Origin: an uncultured bacterium | Lineage (GTDB): Bacteria > Planctomycetota > UBA1135 > GCA-002686595 | Length of the DNA stretch: 53,607 bases | Assembly: GCA_902826945.1 (NCBI GenBank) | Contig: CADEGS010000008.1 | Span: forward strand, 1 to 53,607 | Direction: 5' to 3' | Shown here: positions 16,614 through 23,855 of the stretch, piece by piece | How the letters are laid out: each line of letters begins with the position of its first letter | Position numbering within the stretch: position 1 is the stretch's first letter | Notes under the pieces: model-generated | The model's input: only the letters and a program-made list of their open reading frames with translations | Database searches by the model: none | Told to the model about the DNA's origin: nothing | Position numbers and translations under genes: made by a program

Positions 16614-17234
16614 ATGGCGACCCGCAAGACCCCGAACGAAGAGCGCGTGACCGACCTCCTCTACCAGGCCCTCGAGACCGAGCTCGGCGGCATCGAGATC
16701 TACGAGAAGGCGCTCGAGTGCGTGCAGGACGACGACCTGCGCGAGGAGTGGGAGGAGTACCTGGAGCAGACCCGGAAGCACGCCGAGGTCGTGCAGGAGG
16801 TCCTGGAGGCCTTCGAGCTCGACCCCGACGAGGAGACGCCCGGCCGCACGGTCGTGCGCCACGTCGGCGAGCAGCTGGTCGAGGCGATGCGGATGGCGCT
16901 CGAGGTCGGGCCCGAGGCGGCCGAGCTGGTGGCGACCGAGTGCGTCACCATGGCCGAGACCAAGGACCACCAGAACTGGAGCCTGCTCTCCGAGGTCGCG
17001 CGCAAGCTCGAGGGCGAGCGCAAGAAGCGCCTCGGGGCCGCCTGCAAGGCGGTGGAGGGCGAGGAGGACGAGCACCTCTACCACAGCGCCGGCTGGTCGC
17101 GGGAGCTGTGGCTGCAGGCGCTCGGGCTCGACGCGCGCATCCCGCCGCCCGAGGAGGAGGAGGACGTGAAGAGCGAGGAGGAGGCGGCGGCCGCGAAGAA
17201 GAAGGCCAAGCGCAAGCGCGCGCGCGCCGGCTGA
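16614..17234 (+). CDS. Ferritin-like (diiron-type helical bundle) protein
   Basis: A 206-aa cytoplasmic protein. The helical-bundle pattern with possible metal ligands is visible: ETELGGIEIYEKAL (helix 1), EEYLEQTRKHAEVVQEVLEAF (helix 2, Glu and His), ATECVTMAETKDHQNW (helix 3), and an acidic GEEDEHLYH (helix 4). This matches ferritin-like/DUF892-type proteins often linked to stress or DNA protection. The C-terminus is unusual: an acidic run (PPPEEEEDVKSEEE), then a basic tail KKKAKRKRARAG that could bind nucleic acid (inference). Start ATG 16614 gives MATRKTPNEER; an SD-like GAGG lies rather far upstream. It is followed closely by the Lhr helicase on the same strand. Confidence 0.85.
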   Translation: MATRKTPNEERVTDLLYQALETELGGIEIYEKALECVQDDDLREEWEEYLEQTRKHAEVVQEVLEAFELDPDEETPGRTVVRHVGEQLVEAMRMALEVGPEAAELVATECVTMAETKDHQNWSLLSEVARKLEGERKKRLGAACKAVEGEEDEHLYHSAGWSRELWLQALGLDARIPPPEEEEDVKSEEEAAAAKKKAKRKRARAG

Positions 17235-17298
17235 GCGCCGCCCGCGGGCGGCGGCCGCCCCGCGCGCCGCCGCCCGCGTCGGGGCGCGCAGCATGGAC

Positions 17299-17304
17299 TA
17301 GGAT
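17299..17304 (+). promoter_or_regulatory. -10-like TAGGAT upstream of the helicase gene
   Basis: TAGGAT lies 10 nt before the ATG at 17315 and overlaps the alternative ATG at 17303. This favours 17315 as the start and a leaderless or near-leaderless mRNA. Confidence 0.4.
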
Positions 17305-17314
17305 GGGGGCCGCG

Positions 17315-20300
17315 ATGCCGCTCGCCTCGTTCCATCCCGTCGTCCGCCGCTGGTTCGAGGAGACGCTCGGCGCGCCCTCGCCCGCGCAGCGCCAGGGCTG
17401 GCCCGCCATCGCGAGCGGCGCGCACGTCCTGATCTCGGCCCCGACCGGGTCGGGCAAGACGCTGGCGGCCTTCCTGTGGGCGATCGACGGGCTGCTGCGC
17501 CGGGGCGCGGCGCTCCGCGACGAGACGAGCGTGCTCTACGTCTCGCCGCTGCGCGCGCTCGCGAACGACGTGCAGAAGAACCTCGTGCGGCCGCTCGCGG
17601 AGCTGCGCGCGCTCGATCCCTCGCTGCCGGAGGTGCGCGTGCTCGTGCGCTCGGGCGACACGCCCGCGCGCGAGCGCGCGCTGATGGCGCGGCGGCCGCC
17701 GCACGTGCTCGTGACGACGCCGGAGAGCCTGGCCATCCTGCTGACGAGCGAGGGCGGCCGGGGCATGCTCGAGACGGTGCGCACGGTGGTCGTGGACGAG
17801 GTCCACGCGCTGCTCGGCGACAAGCGCGGCGCGCACCTGGCGCTCTCGCTCGAGCGCCTGGCCGCGCTGTGCGGCGAGCCGCAGCGCATCGGGCTGTCGG
17901 CGACGCAGAAGCCGCTCTCCGCGGTCGGCGCGTTCCTGGCCGGCGTCGGCCGCCCGTGCACGCTCGTCGACGCCGGCACGTACCGCGCGCTCGACCTGGC
18001 GCTCGAGCTGCCGCCCTCGCCGCTCGAGCCCGTCTGCTCGCACGAGACCTGGAGCGAGATCCACCGCCGCCTGGTCGAGCTCGTGCTCGAGCACCGCACC
18101 ACGCTCGTCTTCGTCCAGACGCGCAAGCTGGCGGAGCGCGTCTCGGCGCAGCTCGCGCTCCTGCTCGGGCCCGAGCGCGTGACCTGCCACCACTCGAGCC
18201 TGTCGAAGGAGCGCCGGCTGGACGCCGAGCAGCGCCTGAAAGAGGGCGCGCTGCGCGCGCTGGTCGCCACCGCATCGCTCGAGCTCGGGATCGACGTCGG
18301 CGACGTGGACCTCGTGTGCCAGCTCGGCACGCCGCGCTCGATCGCGACCTTCCTGCAGCGCGTCGGGCGCGCCGGCCACGGCGTCGGGCGCACGCCGAAG
18401 GGCCGCCTCTTCCCGCTCACGCCCGACGAGCTGGTCGAGGCCGCCGCGCTGTTCCGCGCGCTGCGCCTGGGCGAGCTCGACCGCACGCCCGAGCCGCGTC
18501 CCGCGCTCGACATCCTGGCGCAGCAGGTCGTCGCCGAGTGCGCGGCGCGCGACTGGCCCGAGGACGAGCTCTTCGAGCGCCTGCGCCGCGCGCACCCCTA
18601 CCGCGACCTCGCGCGCGAGGACTTCGAGGCCGTCGTGGCGCTGCACGTCCAGGGGCGCGGCGCGCTCCTGCATCGCGACGGCGTCAACCGCCGCCTGCGC
18701 GGCACGCGCCGCGCGCGCCTGACCGCGATCACCTGCGGCGGCGCGATCCCCGACACGACGCAGTACCAGGTCGTGCTCGAGCCCGAGGGCACGCCGGTGG
18801 GCACGCTCGACGAGGACTTCGCCGTCGAGTCGAGCGCCGGCGACGTGTTCCAGCTCGGCAGCGCGTCGTGGCGCATCCTGCGCGTCGAGCGCGGCGTCGT
18901 GCGCGTCGCCGACGCGCGCGGCGCGCCGCCCACGCTGCCCTTCTGGGTCGCCGAGGCGCCCGCGCGCACGCGCGAGCTCTCGGCGCAGGTCTCGCTGGTG
19001 CGCGAGCACGGCGCGGACGAGGCCTGGCTCGAGCGCGAGTGCGCGATCGGGGCCGAAGCCGCGGCCGAGCTGGCGCGCTACCTGCGCGAGGCACGCGAGG
19101 CGCTGGGCGCGATGCCGACCGAGCGCCGCTGGGTGCTGGAGCGCTTCTTCGACGAGTCGGGCGGCTCGCAGCTCGTGCTGCACGCGCCGCTCGGCGGGCG
19201 CGTCAACCGCGCGCTCGGGCTGGCGCTGCGCAAGCGCTTCTGCCGCCACTTCGGCTTCGAGCTGCAGGCCTCGGCCGTCGAGGACGCCGTCTTGCTCTCG
19301 CTCTCGCCGCAGCACAGCTTCCCGCTGGCGGAGGTGTTCGACTACGTGCGCGCGCGCGCCGCGCGCGACCTGCTCGTGCAGGCGGTGCTCGTCACGCCGC
19401 TCTTCGAGGCGCGCTGGCGCTGGAACGCCTCGCGCTCGCTCGTCGTCGAGCGCTGGCAGGGCGGCAGGCGCGTGCCGCCGCCGCTCCTGCGCATGCGCGC
19501 CGACGACGCGCTGGCGCGCGCCTTCCCCGACGCGGTCGCGTGCGGCGAGAACCTGCCCGCCGGCGACCTGCCGGTGCCCTGGGACCACCCGCTCGTGCGC
19601 CAGACGCTGGCCGACTGCCTCGAGGAGGCGCTCGACGCCGCCGGGCTGGTCGAGCGGCTGGCGGCGCTCGAGGAGGGCGCGATCGAGCGCGTCGCGGTCG
19701 ACACGCTGCAGCCCTCGCCGCTCGCGCGCGGCGTGCTCTCGGTGCGCCCCTACGGCTTCCTCGACGACGCGCCGCTCGAGGAGCGCCGCACGCAGGCCGT
19801 GCTCGCGCGCCGCGTGCTCGCGCCGCGCGGCGCCGACGCGCTGGGCGCGCTCGATCCGGCCGCCGTCGAGATGGTGCGCGCGCAGGCCTGGCCCGCGCCG
19901 CGCGACGCCGAGGAGGTGCACGAGGCGCTGTGCTGGATGGGCTACGTCGCCGCCGACGAGGCCGCGCGCCACGGCTGGGAGGCCTGGCTGGCGGAGCTCG
20001 CGCGCGCCGGGCGCGTCGTGCGCGAGGGCGAGCGCTGGTTCGCCGTCGAGGCCACGCGCGAGCCGCTCTCCGTGCTGCGCGCGCGCATGGAGCTCGTCGG
20101 GCCCGTGCTCTCCGACGACCCGCTGCTCCTCGAGCTGGAGCGCGAGGGCGCGGTGATGCGCATCCCCTGGCAGGGCGCGACGGGCTGGTGCGACCGGCGC
20201 CTGCTCGCGCGCATCCAGCGCGCGACGCTCGACGCGCTGCGGCGCGAGATCGAGCCCGTGGCGACGGCGGTCTTCCTGCGCTTCCTCGCCGCCTGGCAGC

Positions 20301-21205
20301 GCTTCGACCCCGAGCACCGCGGCGAGGGCCCCGAGGGCGTGCGCGCGGCGATCGAGCGCCTGGCCGGCTTCGAGGCGCCGGCCAAGGCCTGGGAGCGCCG
20401 CCTGCTCGCGCCGCGCGTGAAGGGCTACCGGCCCGAGTGGCTCGACCGGCTCGCGTTCGCGGGCGAGGTCGCCTGGGGCCGGCTCTTCGGCAGCGGCAAC
20501 GCGCCGCTGCGCAGCGCGCCGATCGCGCTCTTCCCGCGCGCCGAGCGCGCGGCCTGGCTGGCGCTGGCCGCGCCGACGGCGGCGGACGAGCTCTCCTGGC
20601 CGGCGCGCGCCGTGCACGAGGCGCTGGCGGCAGAGGGCGCGCTCTTCACCGACGACCTGGCGCGCGCGACGCGGCTGCTCGGCGCCGACCTCGAGCGCGG
20701 GCTGGGCGAGCTCGTCGCGCGCGGGCTGGCGAGCTCCGACTCCTTCGCCTCGCTGCGCGCGTTCCTGCTGCCGGCGCACCGGCGCAAGGCGCCGATCGCC
20801 GCGGCGGGACGCTGGAGCCTCTTCCGCCGGCCGGAGGCCGCGGGCGGCGCGCCCGACGCCGAGTTCGCCGTGCGCGCGCTCGTGCGCCGCTACGGCGTGC
20901 TCCTGCGCGCGCTGCTCGAGCGCGAGCGGCTGCCGCTCCCCTGGCGCGAGCTGCTGCGCGCCGCGCGCGCGCTCGAGCTGCGCGGCGAGCTGCGCGGCGG
21001 CCGCTTCGTCGCGGGCTTCGCGGGCGAGCAGTTCGCGCTGCCCGAGGCGGTCACGCTGCTGCGCGCGGCGCGCAAGCGCGAGGGCGCGGAGCTGCCCGTC
21101 CCGGCGCGCGAGGATCCGCTGGCCCTGGACGGCCTGCTCGTCCCGGGCCAGCGCGGCGCGCCCGGCGCGACGCCCGCGGCGGCGCTCGACCGCGAGCCCG
21201 TGTAA
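17315..21205 (+). CDS. lhr: Lhr-family superfamily 2 DNA/RNA helicase
   Basis: A 1296-aa ATP-dependent helicase. Motifs are in order: a Q-motif-like FHPVVRRWFEETLGAPSPAQ, Walker A APTGSGKT (42-49), DEVH box (161-164), SAT motif (GLSATQK), SLELGIDVGDVD and arginine-finger motif VI QRVGRAGH (about 347). After the RecA pair come a winged-helix region and an Lhr core domain, then a long C-terminal extension. Lhr proteins unwind nucleic acid with 3'-5' polarity and are linked to repair. At 1296 aa it lies between the minimal Lhr core (~900) and the longest forms (~1500). Neighbours on the same strand are a ferritin-like protein upstream and a DinB protein downstream. Start 17315 is preferred over ATG 17303. 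Confidence 0.93.
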   Translation: MPLASFHPVVRRWFEETLGAPSPAQRQGWPAIASGAHVLISAPTGSGKTLAAFLWAIDGLLRRGAALRDETSVLYVSPLRALANDVQKNLVRPLAELRALDPSLPEVRVLVRSGDTPARERALMARRPPHVLVTTPESLAILLTSEGGRGMLETVRTVVVDEVHALLGDKRGAHLALSLERLAALCGEPQRIGLSATQKPLSAVGAFLAGVGRPCTLVDAGTYRALDLALELPPSPLEPVCSHETWSEIHRRLVELVLEHRTTLVFVQTRKLAERVSAQLALLLGPERVTCHHSSLSKERRLDAEQRLKEGALRALVATASLELGIDVGDVDLVCQLGTPRSIATFLQRVGRAGHGVGRTPKGRLFPLTPDELVEAAALFRALRLGELDRTPEPRPALDILAQQVVAECAARDWPEDELFERLRRAHPYRDLAREDFEAVVALHVQGRGALLHRDGVNRRLRGTRRARLTAITCGGAIPDTTQYQVVLEPEGTPVGTLDEDFAVESSAGDVFQLGSASWRILRVERGVVRVADARGAPPTLPFWVAEAPARTRELSAQVSLVREHGADEAWLERECAIGAEAAAELARYLREAREALGAMPTERRWVLERFFDESGGSQLVLHAPLGGRVNRALGLALRKRFCRHFGFELQASAVEDAVLLSLSPQHSFPLAEVFDYVRARAARDLLVQAVLVTPLFEARWRWNASRSLVVERWQGGRRVPPPLLRMRADDALARAFPDAVACGENLPAGDLPVPWDHPLVRQTLADCLEEALDAAGLVERLAALEEGAIERVAVDTLQPSPLARGVLSVRPYGFLDDAPLEERRTQAVLARRVLAPRGADALGALDPAAVEMVRAQAWPAPRDAEEVHEALCWMGYVAADEAARHGWEAWLAELARAGRVVREGERWFAVEATREPLSVLRARMELVGPVLSDDPLLLELEREGAVMRIPWQGATGWCDRRLLARIQRATLDALRREIEPVATAVFLRFLAAWQRFDPEHRGEGPEGVRAAIERLAGFEAPAKAWERRLLAPRVKGYRPEWLDRLAFAGEVAWGRLFGSGNAPLRSAPIALFPRAERAAWLALAAPTAADELSWPARAVHEALAAEGALFTDDLARATRLLGADLERGLGELVARGLASSDSFASLRAFLLPAHRRKAPIAAAGRWSLFRRPEAAGGAPDAEFAVRALVRRYGVLLRALLERERLPLPWRELLRAARALELRGELRGGRFVAGFAGEQFALPEAVTLLRAARKREGAELPVPAREDPLALDGLLVPGQRGAPGATPAAALDREPV

Positions 21206-21208
21206 AGG

Positions 21209-21243
21209 GCCGCCCGGCGCGCTCGCGCCGGCTCCGGGGCGGC
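21209..21243 (+). terminator. Terminator hairpin after the helicase gene
   Basis: GCCGCCC (21209-21215) pairs with GGGCGGC (21237-21243) and encloses a perfect CGGCGCG/CGCGCCG stem. It starts 4 nt after the TAA stop. A weak TT follows. Confidence 0.55.
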
Positions 21244-21278
21244 TTGCGCGCGCGGCCGCGCGAGCGAGAATCGGCGCC

Positions 21279-21839
21279 ATGGAAGCGAGCCCGACCACCT
21301 CCAAGAGCCGCGAGCGCCCGACCGTCCCCTGCCCCCGCCCGCGCCAGGACCAGGTGGCGCCCTACCACTGGACCTACGTGGAGCTCGTGCGCGACGACGA
21401 CGTGCTGGTCGCGCTCGAGCGCGAGGGCCGCGCGACGGCGCGCCTGCTCTCCGGCCTCGACGAGGCGCGCGGCGAGCACCGCTACGCGCCGGGCAAGTGG
21501 AGCGTGAAGGAGCTCGCCAGCCACCTCGTCGACACCGAGCGCGTCTTCGCCTACCGCGCGCTGCGCGTGGCGCGCGGCGACCGCACGCCGCTCCCCGGCT
21601 ACGACCACGACGCCTACGTGCGGAGCGCGCGCACCGCGGCGCGCACGCTGGGCTCGCTCGTGGACGAGCTCTTGGCCGTGCGCGCGGCCTCGCTGGCGCT
21701 CTTCCGCAGCCTCGACGCCGAGGCCTGGCGGCAGACCGGCACGGCGAACGAGCTCCCCGTCCTGGCCGCGACCTTCCCCTGGCTGACGCTCGGCCACGAG
21801 CTGCACCACCGCGAGGTGCTGCGGCAGAAGTACCTCTGA
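21279..21839 (+). CDS. DinB-fold protein (DinB_2-like)
   Basis: A 186-aa protein of the DinB/YfiT metalloenzyme superfamily: a four-helix bundle with three His ligands. Visible hallmarks are GKWSVKELASHLVDTERVF (first His) and the C-terminal GHELHHREVLRQKYL (remaining His). Relatives act as metal-dependent transferases using small thiols, but many have no known substrate. The N-terminal 25 residues are a polar, Pro/Arg-rich extension. The ATG at 21279 lies 7 nt after a GAGAAT -10-like hexamer, without an SD. The position after the Lhr helicase might hint at a stress role, but a hairpin lies between the genes. Confidence 0.88.
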   Translation: MEASPTTSKSRERPTVPCPRPRQDQVAPYHWTYVELVRDDDVLVALEREGRATARLLSGLDEARGEHRYAPGKWSVKELASHLVDTERVFAYRALRVARGDRTPLPGYDHDAYVRSARTAARTLGSLVDELLAVRAASLALFRSLDAEAWRQTGTANELPVLAATFPWLTLGHELHHREVLRQKYL

Positions 21840-21938
21840 GGCCGGCCCGCCGGGGGGCGGAAACGCTTGCCGGGGAGCGGCTCGCGTCAACGTTCCTTGA
21901 CGCTCGGCGGCGGCGCGCGCGGGGCCTCTCCGGCTCCA

Positions 21939-21967
21939 TTGCGCACTCCCTGGGAGCGCCCTAGACT
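21939..21967 (+). promoter_or_regulatory. Sigma-70-like promoter of the FG-GAP gene at 22036
   Basis: TTGCGC (-35, 21939-21944), a 17-nt spacer, then TAGACT (-10, 21962-21967). This is the only pair in the window with standard spacing. It gives a leader of about 62 nt carrying a GAGGAGG Shine-Dalgarno. Confidence 0.6.
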
Positions 21968-22035
21968 CGCGCTGGATCGCTCTGCTCGGGGCGATCCGTC
22001 ACCACCCCCCGCCTGGCACCCCGAGGAGGTCCGGC

Positions 22036-23742
22036 TTGCGTTCCCATCGATCCGTCGTCCGGGGCAGCGTCGTGTCCATCTGCGCTCTCGCCGTGTGCGC
22101 GTCCGTCGCGGCCGCGCAGGGCCCGCTCGGCTCCCAGCAGCGCACGCAGAAGATCAGCGACCTCGAGGGCGGCTTCGGCGGCACGCTGGCGAGCTTCGAC
22201 TTCTTCGGCGCGTCGGTGGCGACGATCGGCGACGTGGACGGCGACGGGCTGGCCGACGCGGCGGTCGGCTCGCGCGACCGCGCGGCGCTCGGCCGGGACT
22301 CCGTGTGGGTCCTCTTCCTGAACGCCGACGGCACGGTGCGCGAGGAGCGCGAGATCACGATCGGCCCCGGCCGCACCGACGTCATGGAGGACTTCGACTT
22401 CCTGGCGCCGGCGGTCGCGGCCCTGGGCGACCTCGACGGCAACGGCGTCCCCGACCTCGCGATCGGCGAGCGCGACTCGGACGACGGCGGCTACCAGCGC
22501 GGCGCCGTGCACCTGGTGCTGTTGCAGGCCGACGGGAGCGTGCTCGACTCGATCGCGATCAGCTCGACGCAGGGCGGCCTGAGCGGGCCGCTGCAGAACG
22601 GCGACCGCTTCGGCGCGGCCCTGGCCGTGCTCGAGCCCAGCGCGAAGGGCGCGCTGCTCGACCTCGCCGTCGGCGCGAGCGGCGACGACACCGGCGGGTT
22701 CCAGCGCGGCGCGGTGTGGGTGCTGTCGCTCGGGAGCGGCGGCGCGATCGTGCAGGAGCGCAAGATCGCGCAGGGCCTGGGCGGCTTCGCCGGCAATCTC
22801 GCGAACCGCGACCATTTCGGCGCCTCGCTGGCGGCGCTCGGCGACCTCGACGGCGACGAGCGCGGCGAGCTCGCGGTCGGCGCCCCCGACGACGGCGCGG
22901 GCGCGGTCTGGATCCTCTACCGCGACGCGAGCGGCCTCGTCACGGGCCAGCAGAAGATCGCGGACGGCGACTTCCCCGGCGCGCTCGACGCCTTCGACGC
23001 CTTCGGCACGGCGGTCGCGACGCTGGGCGACCTGAACGCGGACGGCACGGAGGACCTCGCGGTCGGCGCGCCCGGCGACGACGACGGCGGCCAGAACCGC
23101 GGCGCGGTGTGGCTCCTCTTCCTGGACGCGGACGGCGGCGTGCAAGACTCGCTCAAGCTCTCCGACGCCGACCCGGGCTTCGCCGGCCGGCTCTCCGACC
23201 GCGACGCGTTCGGCCGCTCGCTGGCCTTCGTCGACGACCTCGACGCGAACGGCCTGCCCGAGATCCTGGCCGGCGCGCCCGGCGACGACGACGGCGGCCT
23301 CGCGCGCGGCGCGGTCTACGCCGTCTTCTTCCAGTTCCCCGACGCGATCGTCAGCAACGGGAACGGCATCAACGCGCTGGCGCTGCAAGGCGGCACGGAG
23401 CCGCCGCAGCTCGGGCACGTCTGGGATCCGATCCTCGACGAGTCGCTCTTGCCCGAGGCGGGCGGCATCAGCTTCAACATCATCGGCGCCTCCTCGTTCC
23501 CGCTCAGCCAGAGCATCACGGTGGACAACCCGAACGTGATGGGCGAGCTCCTGATCGACCTGGCGCAGCTCCAGCTCACGCAATCGGTCCCGCCGGGCGA
23601 GCGCTTCGCGCTCCCGATCCCGAACAACGTCCAGCTCGTCGGCCTCGACTGCTTCACGCAGGGCGTGGCCGTGCGCGGCTCGCGGATCTTCCTGACGAAC
23701 CGCCTGGACGTGGTGATCGGGTTCCCGCCGTCGGCTCCCTGA
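22036..23742 (+). CDS. Secreted FG-GAP repeat protein
   Basis: A 568-aa exported protein. The start is a TTG at 22036, chosen because GAGGAGG lies 6 nt upstream and translation gives a complete signal peptide ending CASVAAAQ. Six to seven FG-GAP blades cover residues about 40-435, with calcium-type loops such as DVDGDGLADAAVG, DLDGNGVPDLAIG and DLNADGTEDLAVGAPGDDD. The regular loops indicate a seven-bladed integrin-alpha-like propeller. The C-terminal ~130 residues form a separate beta-rich domain (NGNGINALALQ, PPQLGHVW, then LTNRLDVVIG). It shares motifs with the end of the FG-GAP protein at 3308-5512, so this may be a lineage-specific anchoring domain. The stop codon lies within the terminator hairpin. 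Confidence 0.9.
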   Translation: MRSHRSVVRGSVVSICALAVCASVAAAQGPLGSQQRTQKISDLEGGFGGTLASFDFFGASVATIGDVDGDGLADAAVGSRDRAALGRDSVWVLFLNADGTVREEREITIGPGRTDVMEDFDFLAPAVAALGDLDGNGVPDLAIGERDSDDGGYQRGAVHLVLLQADGSVLDSIAISSTQGGLSGPLQNGDRFGAALAVLEPSAKGALLDLAVGASGDDTGGFQRGAVWVLSLGSGGAIVQERKIAQGLGGFAGNLANRDHFGASLAALGDLDGDERGELAVGAPDDGAGAVWILYRDASGLVTGQQKIADGDFPGALDAFDAFGTAVATLGDLNADGTEDLAVGAPGDDDGGQNRGAVWLLFLDADGGVQDSLKLSDADPGFAGRLSDRDAFGRSLAFVDDLDANGLPEILAGAPGDDDGGLARGAVYAVFFQFPDAIVSNGNGINALALQGGTEPPQLGHVWDPILDESLLPEAGGISFNIIGASSFPLSQSITVDNPNVMGELLIDLAQLQLTQSVPPGERFALPIPNNVQLVGLDCFTQGVAVRGSRIFLTNRLDVVIGFPPSAP

Positions 23743-23766
23743 GCGAGCGTCCCGGTCGCTCAGGGA
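23736..23766 (+). terminator. Terminator hairpin containing the stop codon
   Basis: TCCCTGAGCGA (23736-23746) pairs with TCGCTCAGGGA (23756-23766), 11 bp with a 9-nt loop. The TGA stop (23740-23742) is in the left arm. It may also serve the convergent kinase gene. Confidence 0.65.
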
Positions 23767-23855
23767 CCGCGGCGCCGCGACCGGCGTGCGCCGTGCCGGA
23801 GGGCTGCCCCGAACGTCGGCCGCTCTCGCCGCCCACCTGAGCGCGTCGCCGAGCC

